From positions 2,032,291 to 2,096,290 of the forward strand of contig KK106985.1 of the NCBI GenBank assembly GCA_000611775.1: a DNA stretch of 64,000 bases. The letters are read 5' to 3'. The stretch's first letter is position 1. The number at the start of each line of letters is the position of its first letter. The notes under the pieces were generated by a model. The model ran no database searches and had not been told where the DNA came from. It saw nothing but the letters and a program-made list of their open reading frames with translations. The DNA is from Umbilicaria muhlenbergii (Eukaryota > Ascomycota > Lecanoromycetes > Umbilicariales > Umbilicariaceae). A program made the position numbers and the translations under genes. Positions 22,301 to 34,070 of the stretch are shown in pieces.

Positions 22301-25300
22301 CTCAAAGAAGTCGAAAGGCAAGAAAGGGAAGAAGAAGCTTGCTAAGTCAGGGCAGGAAGAGGCTACTGGGCCTGATGTGACTGGACGCGACACTGCCCTG
22401 GAAGGTCCGAATGAAACCCTAGGATCACAAGAACCTACGGCAGACTATGAGGGAGAGAACACAAACACTCACCTCCTCAGCGCTGGAGGTGTTGGTGATC
22501 TCGCAGATGTTGCAGGCCAATCAACCAACGAAGTTGCACCTGAGCTGGTGTTTGATGCCAAAAAGTCCGAACGCTTAGTTACCACAAACCAAGAAGGCGA
22601 GAAAACAAAAGAACACCTCGGGTTGGAAGACACCCTTGTCCTGGAGCGTTCTCTGAGTTTGCAGCAGCGGCTCGACATCGCGGGCCAAGGTCTCCAGTCT
22701 CCATCTGATAAGTTGGATTCGGTCAAGGATTTTTCGGAGACTGCGAACGTAGTGTCAACGCCACGAGGAGATCCGGAGGATGTCTTCTTTACACCGATGG
22801 GTATCCCTCTGTCGGCACAAGAAGCGGAAGCGGAGGCCGAATACCCTTTCCCAACTGGGAAAGGGAAAGCTTCGAAGAAAGCAAAAAAGAAGCGGAAGAC
22901 ACTACCCCTTGGTAGCTACGTTGAACCATCAAATCCTGCCCTGGAACCTCAAGAATCTTCAGCGACAAGAGGCATGTCTGAGGAGACTCAGACAGAAGAG
23001 ACTGGTGAATTTATAGGCGCAACAACCACAACTTCAAACAACACTTTCGAACCTGCTGTTGAAATCGCAGGCGGTACCATGAGGAGCTCTGATGGAGGAC
23101 ACTATGCCAAGGCCGCGTCACCTACATTTCAAGGCCCTTCCGCCTTCAGTCTAGCCCCAGAAGCTATACCGTTGCCTACGGATGACGATCTTGACCTGAT
23201 CGTAGCACCAAGAACAACCTCGGCTGACCGACTTTCGACTCCAGAGCTTGTACCGTTGCCCAGAGACAGAGACCTGGACCTAACTGAGACGTCACAAGCA
23301 AGTCCAGCCGGACAATTGTTGGCCCCAGAGCTTGTACCATTGCTAAGAGACAGTGACCCTGATCTGACCGAGGTGCCACAAGCAAGTCCGACTGAACAAC
23401 TGCTGACCCCAAGAGCTGTACCACTGCCGACCGACGAAAACCTTGGCCTTGTCGAGGCGCGCCGTGCCACTGAACGGCTGCTGACCCCAGAAGCTGTACC
23501 ACTGCCGACTGACAAGGACCTTGAGCTCATTGAGGCGCCCCCAGCCACTGAACGGTTGTTGGTTCCAGAAGCTGTACCGTTACCCAAAGACAGTGGCCTT
23601 GATCGGAGTGAAGCGCCACGAGCAAGCCCGGCTGGGCAGTTGTTGGCTCCAAAGGCTGTACCACTGCCCTCTGATGAGGACCTTGTGCTTTTAGAGACGT
23701 CCCCAGCAGCTGAACGGTTTTTGACCCCAGAACTTATACCGTTGCCCAAAGATAGTGATCTTGATCTGACTGAAGCCTTACAAGCAAGCTCCACTAGACA
23801 ATTGTTGACACCTGAGGCTATACCGCTGCCTTCCGACGAGAAGCGTGAATTTATTGAGGCGGCCCAAGCCGCTGAACAGTCAATGACTCCAGAAGTTGTA
23901 CCACTGCCCAGAGACAGTGACCTTGATCTGACTGAGGCGCCACAAGAAAGCCCGGCGGGACAATTTTTGGCCCCAGAGGCTGTACCACTACCCACTGACG
24001 AAGACCTGGACCTTATTGAGGCGCCATCAGCCGCTGGACGGTTGTTGGACCCAGACTTCATACCGTTGCCCCGAGATGGTGACCTTGATCTGGAGGACCT
24101 TTCTCTGATCGCGCCATCGCCAGGCTCAGTCGACAAGTTGTTGATCCCTGAGGCGATACCACTACCCGCAGACGACGATCCGACTTTGGTCGAGGCGTCA
24201 TCAGTAAACTTGGCTGACCGTTCATTGACCCCAGAGGCTGTATCGCTGCCTACGAATCTCTCTCTGATCGCGCCACCAGCAGACTCAGCTGACAAGTTGT
24301 CAACCCCTGAGGCTATACTACCACTCTCGCACGAGGATCCAAGTTTGATTGAGGCTTCATCAGCAAGCTTAGCTAACCACACATTGACCCCAGAGGCTAC
24401 TATATCACTGCCCTTAGACAAGAATCTTCATCTAGGTGAGACTCCACCAGTAAGCTCAGTCAAAAAGCTGTCGACTTTTGAGACTATACCACTACCCAAA
24501 GACGATGATTCAGGTCTGATTGAGGCCTCATCTGCAAGTTTAGCTGATCAGTCATTGGCCTCAGAGGCTGTATCACTACCCAGAGACAAGAATTTTGATC
24601 TAATTGAGTCGCAATCAGCAAGCTCAGCCGACAGGTTCTTCACCCCCGAGGCTATACCGCTGCCCATAGATGAAGATCTTGATCTCATTAAGGCGCCAGC
24701 GGAAAGGTCAGCTGAGCGGCTGGTGGGCCCAGAGGCGGTACCGCTGCCAATAGGCGAAGATTCTGATCTGGCTGAGGCATCACCAGCAAGCTTAGCTGAC
24801 CAGTCGTTGATCCCAGAGGCTGTATCACTGCCCATAGACAAGGATCTTGATCTAAGTGAGGCGCCACCAACAAGCTCAGCTGACAGGTCCTTGACCGCAG
24901 AGGCTATACCGCTGCCCGTAGACGAAGATACTGATCTGATTGAGGCTCCATCAGTAAACTCGGCGGAGCGATTCTTGATACCAGACGCTGTGACGCTGCC
25001 CACAGACGAGAATCTTGGTCTTGTTAAGGTGCCACCAGAAAGGTCGGCTGAGCGACCGGTGGGATCAGAGGCGGTGCCGCTGCCCACAGGTGAAGATCTT
25101 GATCTTGTTCAAGCGCCATCAGAAAGGTCGGCTGAGCAACTATCGGGTCCGGAGGCAGTACCGCTACCCATAGACGAGGATCTCGATCTTCTTGAGGCGC
25201 TCCCAGCAAGCCCAGTTTTACAACCCAGCAATGACACTTCTCGTGAATCTGGAAGTGCATCAGCGTATGATTCAAGATTGACTACGGAGAAAGACCGGGC

Positions 25301-28300
25301 ATTGACGTCATCGCCTCCGACGCCAGCTGATGGCCCTGATCAGTTGGTATTAGATCAAGCTCCAGCCGACACGGCTCTTGAGAAAGAGGACGTCTTGGAT
25401 CAACTGGCGGTCACTCAACCAATGCCTGTACCTGGAGATACCAAGCACGAACCGTCGTCTACACTGGCTCAAGCAACACGGGACATTCATCCTGTTCATG
25501 ATTCTTCGTCTTCTGCAGATGTTACCGGCGGCCTTGATCAAAGTTCGATACAAGAAGTTGCTGAGGACCGCTTCGCGGTCGTTTCCAAAAAGAAAGGCAA
25601 GAAAGGGAAGAAGGGCGATCAAAGCCTATCAATCACACCTGACCTGGGATCTACACCAACGGACTCGGATTTCCCAGTCGTAGCCACAGAACCAGGTTCA
25701 GTTTCAGTCAATAGAGCTGTTGACACTAGAACTCCCCTAGAATCAGGTGAGGGTGACTGGGATGTGCCCTTGAAGGGGAAGAAGGGCAAAAAGGGGAAGA
25801 AGGAGAAATCCGCCGTCCGAGAACCGGGATACTCGTCTCAAGAAGCGGTAACTTCAAAAGATTCTTCTGGCCCTCGAACACTTCCCGTCATGGAAACTCA
25901 GGGTGCAGATGTCGCTAAAGATCTCACAAATCCGCCTGAGCTCGGTGAGAGCTTTAGTCTCCCGGACCCTGAAGAGAAATGGGAGCCATCACAGAAGAAA
26001 TCCAAGAAGGGCAAGAAGTCGAAGACTCAGGGGCAACAGTCACTTCCTGGAGATTTTGCAGCAGCAGAGGGCGAAACGGAAGAGCCACCGGCGATATCTG
26101 AAAGTTCTTTAGCCACAACGAATACTGGCAAAGTGGTGCGTGATATGTTGGTTGATACAGGCAGTACACCATATCCTCAAGTCTTGCCTCAGAAGACCGA
26201 CGCAGTCAATCCACTTCTGAGTGACCCCAAACCAGAACAAACGATTCTTGAGAACCCTTCACATTTTGACAATCATCTAACCAGGGACTCGACCAGCAAA
26301 GAAAGGCCCATAGAGCGGGAAGAGACTGGAGTTTCTTCGCCAATAGCGTCTGTCCCAGAAAATCAGCTAGCGTCCGAAGGAACGCTTGCTCATATCAATA
26401 CAGCAAAAGAGGTACAGGCGGTGCTAGCGGACCGGGGTAGTCCCCGACCCTCCGTTGAACTATCTCGTGAAGACTTTCCTCCTCCAAACACACAAGCACT
26501 CACGGAGCCATCGTATGAAGATAATGACACCTGGGGTATTCCAGTCAAGAAGAAAGGTAAAAAAGGGAAGAAGGGTAGGCCATTGCAAGGTCCTGAATCC
26601 ACAACAGATGAGAACTCAATACCTCCTACTCCAACAGTCGGGCCACAGTCTGCTCCATCGAACGAGGATGCCATGGTTGAGCCAGCAGAAAGTTTCCTTC
26701 TCAAAAAAGGCAAGAAGGAAAAGAAGGTTAAGAAGGCTTTGAAGAAAGCTTCGAGTGGCTTCCAGGATGAGGGGGAGGCAGAGGTTGGTGTGATGCCAGA
26801 AGTTTACGAAGGTCCGCCCAAGGAAAACACAGAAGACCAGTCCTATTTCGATCGGGCAATTCGACCGACTGAGATTCAGGAACTACCGTTATCGCCGCAA
26901 AGACAGAGTGAACTGGAAATTGCTCCCAGCGTTCCACTGCCAATGGATGAGGTGGGCGACAAGCCCATGGACGTCGTGGCAGTGCAAAGGCTAGAAGAGT
27001 CGGAAGAAGCATGGTCGCGAGCAGTCGACATTACCGATCCAGAAATGGCTCCCTCAAATCCATCAAGCGGTCAACAGCTTCCGCAGTCTTCTCCCGATGC
27101 ACAACCAATCGCCGATCGAGGCAGGGAACTCTCTATGCTTGGGACACCCGACCCGACGGCTGTCGAAGCAGCGCCAATGATCGAATATATCAAGGATCCT
27201 GCAGTAGAAGATGACTTCACAGCCTTCCCCACCAAGATGGGCAAGAAGGCCAAACGGCAGCAGAGGAAGCAGCTTAAACAAGAACGAGCGAATACTGATG
27301 AGGGTAAATCTTTGCCTACTTCAACACAGCCTAAAGTTCCAGTAAACCAAGAGAGTCTCGGGTCAAGCTTTCCAGTGGATAAAACAGCTTCTGGGGGTCG
27401 GTTCTCACCAGAGTTGGGAGCTGCTTCTCGGGAGGCGCTCAGAGAGCTCGAGCTGGAAGATGGAGTGCCCTACTTCGGTCTTACGTCGGCAGAGACTGGC
27501 AAGGACGACGGAAAACAAGGCGAGCACCACCGAACCGCGCTTGCCAGTGAAGGAGACCAGGGTGCGGTACACGACGACCATCCAATAAACGAAGAGGTGA
27601 AACACAGCTTCTCAACGACACCGCATGAAAGTACTTTGGCAACAATCGTTGAGCAACCTGATTATGTAGATCCGGTCCCCCTTGGTCATGAACCTGATTC
27701 TCAGTGTGTAGACCAGGACCTTCTCAATCAGGAGAACTCTTCTCAACTCTTTGAGTCTACTAGCAAGGAAGTCGGAAGGAACATTGGCGCAACGGAAATC
27801 GAGACCGGCTCCTCTTCTGTCGAACAGAGTGGATTATTCAAACCCCATATCGACGATGCTCCTATGCGGGAAAAAACCCCGCTGTTAGCCACCACCGACT
27901 TTTCCATTCCTCACCCTTCAAGCAGCTCCCTCCCTATCGGAGACCCAGTCAGCGGCTCAGCTCCCAAATCAGTAGCCGAAGAGAACGTACCCTTAACTTC
28001 AAATGAAGACTTCTCTGCTTTCGCAACGTCTAAAAAGAGCAAGAAGGGCAAGAAGAGTAAAAAGAAGCAAGAGCCTGTTACTTGGGAGGACGAAGCTGCT
28101 CCACCGGCAGTGGTTGATTCTGGAGAGCCCACTATCAAGAATCTCGAGGCTCCACCATCCCCACCAACCTACGGGACACCCGAATCTGGCACCTCCCGCA
28201 ATGGCACAGGATATCTTCCAGCAGAGCAGCGGGAAAACAGGCCAAGCACTGAAGCCACCTCATCAACCCCTACGAATAATACTGCGCCAGAAGATCAAGC

Positions 28301-31300
28301 CAATGTGGACGAAGCAGATGATGACTTGGGATACTCGACGAAGGCAAAGAAGAAAGGCAAGAAGATGAAGCAGCGAGCAGATCTTGCTCAAAGTACAGAA
28401 GACCAGCCACAACTTGAAAAGTCTGGAGAGCGGGATGCATTAACAAGTCAAGACAATCAGTCCTGGCGCGAGCAGCGGGAGTCGGATAAACTCGATATAC
28501 CCCGAGAGCCTCAGGAGCCTCAGCACAGCGACATGCATTCATTAGTGCAACACGCCGACCCGGTCTTGATGGCAAAGGACGGCGAACACACCTCAGTACC
28601 CGTCATCGAGCCTTACCAGCAAACCCATTCGACGAGTCCGGATGGACTTCCCAGCGGTGTTCCGCAGAAATCGATACCCAGGGCTGATATCGACGAAGTG
28701 ACTATAGATCGACAAATCGAGCATGAGCATGCGGCCGTGAATTCCGATCATCCTCGGGAAGTAACAGCAACCAATGAAGAACAGCAGGACGACCTTTGGG
28801 ATTTTCCAACAACGAAGAAGTTCAAAAAATCCAAAAAGCAAAGCTTAAGGCCAGATATGGATACCCAACCCCAACCCCAAAGTGTGCAGCCCGAGCCGAG
28901 TGTGGATCAGCTTCACCAGTACACAAGTACAATATCCAATGACCTACCACTATCAACAGGAAAACCCAAAGAGCCTATGTCAGTCAGCCCGCCTCAGGTC
29001 ACTGGACACCGTGGAGACGGGCAACTTGCAGGTGCTGCTGCACTAGCTACAGTCAATGCAGGCGTGGCGGAAGCCTTGTGGCATAACAATTCTGAGGGAA
29101 AGGGTGACAAGTCGGAAACCCAGAGAGAGGACAGGCAATGGAAAGCTCATGAAGACGAAAGCGTGGAGTTTCGTAGCTTACACGACAAGGCGTTCCAACC
29201 CAGCGAAGGCTCTTTGCAACTTGACAATGCAACGCAGCACACGGTACCTGTACCACTCCAGCTATACCATGACAGTCCGCCATCTTTACCTCAGTTTTCA
29301 GTAGAGGATGAACATAGGCAGAATATCGCGCGTCAACCAGTCCCAAGCTTTCACTACGAAGACGACGCTAAAAGGGATAGCGCGGTACAGATCTCAGACT
29401 CGCCAGTCATCTCTGAAAGAATACCGACCTACGACGTCGTGCGTGATAGTGGATACCAGGGTACAGAGTCAAGCCCACTTATAGGAACAGATCCAGAACT
29501 CATAGATACAATTGGGGCCGAGCGCCACCCAAAAATCGTTGAGCGGCCATCAACTCAGGCAAGAGACGAACAGACTGAAACTCCAGAACATCTTCGCAGC
29601 TACAAAGACACTGCAGTTTACGACGCCGAAAACCCCCTTAAAATCTCTATCGAGGTCGATCCAGCGTATGAGGTAGCTATTTCGAGGCGTCAATCACGGC
29701 GAAGTCGTGGTAGAGTCGGGTCCAATTCTCATGACGGCAGTCTTGAAAAGAACGTCGCTCCACGGATCGATTCACGCCCAGTAAGTGCTGTAAAATCTCT
29801 TGTGCAGTATTTCGATGTGCCATCGAAGCCTGCGCCGGTGGACTTTACTACCAAGGACAGATCTTCCGTCCTCTTGCAATCCTCGCCATCGACTAGGGAA
29901 GAGCGTATGGGTCAGCCAAATGAGCACAAAAATGTGCATGTTTCCCGCGGCTACATAGGTCACGTTGACGTGTCGCCTGCACACAACGACAGCGGAGAAA
30001 TTCTGTCAGAACCTGAAATGTCCCCACCCATGCAGACCCACGATGGAGCGTCCATCTTGGCCGCACGCGCCTCAAGTCTGGCAGCTTTGAGTGGTTTCAC
30101 AGATGCGCATCACGAATCGCCCAAGTCTTTGTTCGGCGGTCCAGTCGGCATCAATAGTGATCATCCGTCGACAATCTCGCCGCCTAGAACCCCTTTCAGC
30201 CTCGAGAGTTTGGGCCGGCGACAATTGAACACGATCACAGAGCATAGTCCGGAAGAGTCTCCTCATCCCAAGAACGCCCGCGCCATATTAGATATCGGAT
30301 CACCAGAACGAGGTACGAAGTCAGCTCGGCGGTCAGCAACGCCCGGGGAGATATCTCAGCAAAGAGTACGCTCCCCGACAGTCATGGGTGCCAAAGACAA
30401 GAGCCTCATATCTACTGATGATGTGCTCGCACGACTCTCGTGGCCACCAGTGGACAAGGACAAACACTCTGTCGACCTTGAGCGAAGCAGAAGTCGAAAC
30501 GCCGATCGACGACCGTCAAGTCGACACAGCAACGTCTCAGCGCTGGTAAGCGACGCGATGAGACAGCGCGAAATCGAGCACCGCTCAGTGAGCGGCGCAA
30601 GCATTCGTTCTGGTGAGAGTATCAATGCCATCATCAGGACACCCGAGCAATTTCGATCCGCAAGCGGGCTCAGCAACAGATCGGGCACTCCGCCCTTGCG
30701 ACGAGTTGATACTCGCAGCGTCAGTGGGGACCTCAGGGCGGCAAGCAAGCGCGGTGAAGCCAAGGATCTCGCTAAGCCGGCCGAAGGTGAAGCCGAGCCA
30801 GAAGCTGCACCTGCACTTTCACTTGCAATTCCATCCTCTTCATCGTATGATCCTGTCAAAGACAAAGGCAAGAGTCGTGCCAAAGATATGGCCGACGTCT
30901 ACGTAAGTTATCCAAATTAGTTCTATCGTGTCTCTGATAATTCTGAAGGCTAAGTTGATCGATTAACAGGAAGGATGGGGTGATGTCCCCAATAATGGAT
31001 CCCCACTTTCTCCCACGCGACCGCCAAGCATGCGCCGGCGCCAGAGCATGCAGATTATGGATCTGGAGTCAAGAGTTGACCAACTCGTATCAGAGAACAG
31101 ATTATTGCAAGACGCAAAGTCAAGAGCGGAGCGGGGTCTTGAAGATGCTCACCATGATCATGGGCAGAAATCAAGCGCTTTTGTGGGAGCGATCGAAACA
31201 CGTGACACGTATCTGCGCCAGAAAGATACCGAGCTCAACGAATTGAGACAAATGCTGCAAAGCTTACAGCATGAGGTCACACGACTTACAGAAGTCAACC

Positions 31301-32550
31301 AGAGTCTTGAGACAACAAGAGACGTAGACGCGGATTACGCGCAGAGGTATAGTCAGTTGCAAGCCGAGCATTCCGAGACCCACGAGCAATGGCAGCAATC
31401 TCGACGAGAACTAGAAGACTTGAGGTCACAGCACTCGCAATTGTCTACTGGCATGGAGGGTATTGTTCGTCACGAGGTCAGCATTGCGCTTGAGGAGAAG
31501 AACGCCGAATTGGCGAGACTGCGAGAAGAACTAGAGGAGGCAAAGGAGCAAGTGCGAACTTTACAGAGACAGATCCTCGCATCGAAACCGAGCGATAGCT
31601 TTCTCGTCGAGCGAGACGAGGACTATTTCGACACTCAGTGTCAGCAGCTTTGCCAGCGTGTTCAGCAATGGATTTTGAGGTTCTCTAAACTTTCGGACAT
31701 GAAAGCATGCCGCCTAATGGGCGATATCGACGATGAGAAGATCCTAGACCGACTTGATAATGCCATCCTGGATGGCTCAGATGTGGATAACTTCCTTGCC
31801 GATCGAGTGAAAAGACGAGACGTTTTCATGTCTATGGTCATGACTATGATCTGGGAGTACGTCTTTACGCGGTACCTATTCGGCATGGACCGAGAGCAAC
31901 GGCAGAAGCTTAAGGCGCTCGAGAAAACCCTAGCAGAAGTTGGTCCGATGACAGCTGTGCACAAATGGAGGGCAACGACTCTTACGTTGCTCTCGAAGAG
32001 GGAGGCGTTCGTCGCGCAGAGGTCCCAAGATTCCGAGGCCGTTGTTCAAGAGATTTATTGTACTCTATCGATGTTTCTGCCTCCGCCATCACATCTGGAG
32101 AACCAGATCCAAGAGTCGCTGAGAAATGTCATGAAGGCCGCCATTGACCTGTCGATTGAAATGCGTACTCAGCGCGCCGAATACGTCATGCTACCACCAC
32201 TACAGCCAGAATACAACACCAACGGCGACCTAGCTCGTAAGGTTTACTTCAACGCTTCACTGATGAACGAACGCAGCGGCGACACCTCTTCCAACGAGGA
32301 GCTAGAAGCCCAAAGGGCCGTTGTGCGTATGGTGCTATTCCCACTTGTTGTGAAAAAGGACGACGCTTCCGGGGTCGGAGAACAAATTGTGGTTTGCCCA
32401 GCGCAGGTGCTTGTGGCCAAACCGGGCAAGGATAAGAAGGTGGTAAGGGTATTGAGTGGAGATAGGATGGACATTGACCGGGCAGGGAATAGGTCGGTGC
32501 AGAGCTTTGCGCCGAGTAGTATGGATATGGGGATGGGGAACATGATATGA
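13323..32550 (+). CDS. lah: Leashin: giant Woronin-body tether ('involucrin repeat' protein)
   Basis: Two exons, 13323-30902 (17,580 nt) and 30970-32550, with one 67-nt intron (GTAAGT...ACAG); 6,386 aa. Known of the family: leashin links Woronin bodies (via its N-terminus) to the septal pore rim or cortex (via its C-terminus) so that damaged hyphal cells can be plugged; Aspergillus orthologues are also over 5,000 aa and are often auto-annotated as involucrin repeat proteins. Seen here: Ser/Arg-rich N-terminus; a conserved block near residues 520-580 with FVEFWTDPDGVAQYEEYTEY; RS-like runs to about 800; a conserved acidic block near 1,520 (GDDLEFAATLAAGLEDTGFD); 33-aa repeats at about 2,450-2,780; PEAVPLP repeats at 3,275-3,965; polylysine modules between 2,900 and 5,180; and a C-terminal part that begins EGWGDVP, continues as coiled coil (about 5,890-6,070) and ends in a globular region. 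Apart from the ends it looks disordered. The tethering role is inferred from this architecture. Confidence 0.88.
20676..21665 (+). repeat. Ten tandem 99-nt units in leashin (33-aa LPPLPxSRxSSPL repeat)
   Basis: Unit starts at 20676, 20775, 20874, 20973, 21072, 21171, 21270, 21369, 21468 and 21567, exactly 99 nt apart with no indel. The unit encodes ELPPLPASRPSSPLLKDQRG followed by GISLMSEEAGLAE. The central copies (20973-21269) are almost identical at DNA level, the outer ones diverge, which fits recent expansion from the middle. The PxxP-type core could bind SH3-like or septal partners; this is inference. Confidence 0.95.
22030..28850 (+). repeat. Dispersed acidic/aromatic-polylysine modules of leashin
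   Basis: About twelve copies of a module made of an acidic-aromatic lead (DTWFIP, DDWQVL, GDWDVP, EKWEP, DTWGIP, DDFTAF, EDFSAF, DDLWDF) followed by a run such as KKGKKGKK. They lie near 22035, 22280, 22845, 25575, 25760, 25980, 26525, 26695, 27210, 28010, 28325 and 28790. Spacing is irregular, so these are repeated short linear motifs, not a tandem array. This pattern is probably what automatic pipelines label 'involucrin repeat'. Confidence 0.85.
23150..25215 (+). repeat. About 25 units of a ~27-aa PEAVPLP repeat in leashin
   Basis: Consensus L(T/A)PEAVPLPxDEDLDLxEAP plus a short variable linker. I count 25 copies of the PEAVPLP-like core (variants PELVPLP, PEAVSLP, SEAVPLP). Period varies between about 25 and 30 residues but always keeps the frame. 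Because the units stay in frame, the opposite strand also carries long spurious open frames (see rejected items). Confidence 0.93.
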
Positions 32551-33644
32551 GGCGTCACCCTCGTAACCTGTTTCTCCATTCTATAACGATGGGCGGCTTT
32601 TCGGGCGGTGTTGCATGGCGATCTTTTTAGCGCCATCTGAGGGAGCCATTTTGAGAGGTTTGAGTTGGGTTCTCCGTGCATGTAGAGACATGCCTTTGTA
32701 TAATGACGATTTACGACATTTACATATTCTTCTTATATAAATTCCTCTCAGTGCATATGTCCATGGTGATGGTCTCTCTCTCGCGCTCTCTCTGATTACA
32801 GATTCGAACCAACATGCGGTCCATCAGGCGTATGCATAAAGTAAGTGGCAGTCTACTGCTGGGAACCCTCTTGATGATAAGTAACGGGAAGGTAATGTAT
32901 AGATCCTTAGGCCGGATGTTGTAGAGATCCATGCTTCTACCATTCTACATCGAACATTCTTCAAGATCTGAGGTTGATTCTCTGTTAGGTAGGGGATCCC
33001 CTTGTTGCAATTGTCATTTCTTTTGAGCCTGCGCCTAACATGCCTGCCATCCCTCTGGCTCGGCACTTGCCCTTCTTTCACAACGACAAACGTATCTATT
33101 TAAATACACAACGATCGGCCTCGTCATGTATTTAGGTATGAAGAACACCGGCACTTGCGCCCGTGAAGCATCACCAACCACGAGCACGACACATCTCTAA
33201 CCCACCTCTGGCAACGATCAACCCGCGGTGCTCCCTCTATGGCGCCGGCAAGTGAAATGACAAGCATTCTGCATGCACAAGCATCAGCCAAAAGGAACGG
33301 AACGACGCGAGGTTCCGCCTCAGAAGATCGGTTGCGTGACGTCGATGGCCGCACGCTTCAGCCAATCGATGATAGCTTACTCGTACAGGTACCGAGGGAG
33401 CTTGCTTCCACAGATCGAGGCGGATAAGTACACCAAATGAGAAATTGCTTATTCTGTACTCGTATCACCTTCCCGGCCATGTCTTTCTTCCCGTACTCCC
33501 CAGACAAGTACGGGGTCATCTTGTATCACGAGCAGTATAGGGGACAATACCACTTTCTTTCTCCCTGACACAGCAACGTTCAATCACGAGTACTGACAAC
33601 TCCACCTCCATTTACAAGTCCTTACCTGGGCCCCAACTCCCACA
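32551..33644. other. Spacer between leashin and GPI-type protein gene
   Basis: About 1.1 kb. Contains a short TCTCTCTC/GCGCTCTCTC microsatellite near 32774 and element E7 at 32825-33036. No protein gene seen. Confidence 0.55.
32825..33036. mobile_element. MITE-like element E7 (type A variant)
   Basis: Left end CAGGCGTATGCATAAAGTAA then GTGGCAGTCTACTGCTGGGA; right end GGGGATCCCCTTGTTGCAAT then TGTCATTTCTTTTGAGCCTG CGCCTAA. Terminal inverted repeats are recognisable over 45 nt with scattered transitions. Non-coding, downstream of leashin. Confidence 0.75.
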
Positions 33645-34070
33645 ATGCGCCTCACCACCCGCATCCCCCTCCTCACCCTCAACCTCCTCCTCACCATCCC
33701 CCTCACCCTCGCCGCCAACTCAACCACCCCCGCCTCCATATCTTCCATCACTACTTCCACCACAACCGCCCCCTTCAACGCCAGCCCCCTCAGCACCCTC
33801 AACACCCAACCCGCCACCCGCACCTCCAACTCCGTCTCCGTCATGGCAACCACCGCCGCCACCTCTGCCTCCTCGAGCGCGGCTGGGACGGGCGGCCTTA
33901 CGGCGGGCGGGCCGGTGGTGGGGAGTGCGCAGGCGGGGAATGGGAACGGGAATGGGGCGGCGGCGACTACGGCGGCGAAGACGGGGCAGGGGGCGCGGAC
34001 GGGGACGGGGGTAGGGGGTTGGGGGGTTGTGGTTGCGGCTGGTGTGGTTGGGTTGGGATGGGGGGTTTAA
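33645..34070 (+). CDS. Small Ser/Thr/Ala-rich secreted protein, probably GPI-anchored
   Basis: Single exon, 141 aa. Residues 1-23 are a clear signal peptide (MRLTTRIPLLTLNLLLTIPL TLA). The middle is Ser/Thr/Ala/Gly-rich with two N-glycosylation sequons (NST, NAS). The C-terminus ends in a short hydrophobic stretch (GVVVAAGVVGLGWGV) preceded by small residues, the layout of a GPI-attachment signal. Inference: a plasma-membrane or wall mannoprotein of unknown role; no family domain is recognisable. Its wobble positions are nearly all C in the first half and nearly all G in the second, an abrupt switch near 33870. The gene could be lineage-specific. Confidence 0.75.
   Translation: MRLTTRIPLLTLNLLLTIPLTLAANSTTPASISSITTSTTTAPFNASPLSTLNTQPATRTSNSVSVMATTAATSASSSAAGTGGLTAGGPVVGSAQAGNGNGNGAAATTAAKTGQGARTGTGVGGWGVVVAAGVVGLGWGV

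Noticed and set aside
23129-24421. 430-codon open frame on the minus strand inside leashin (and a 179-codon one at 24548-25087)
   Set aside because: Arises because the sense repeats keep frame and lack antisense stops; the antisense product is a monotonous Ser/Gly repeat (SGTASGV) with no start context or separate promoter.
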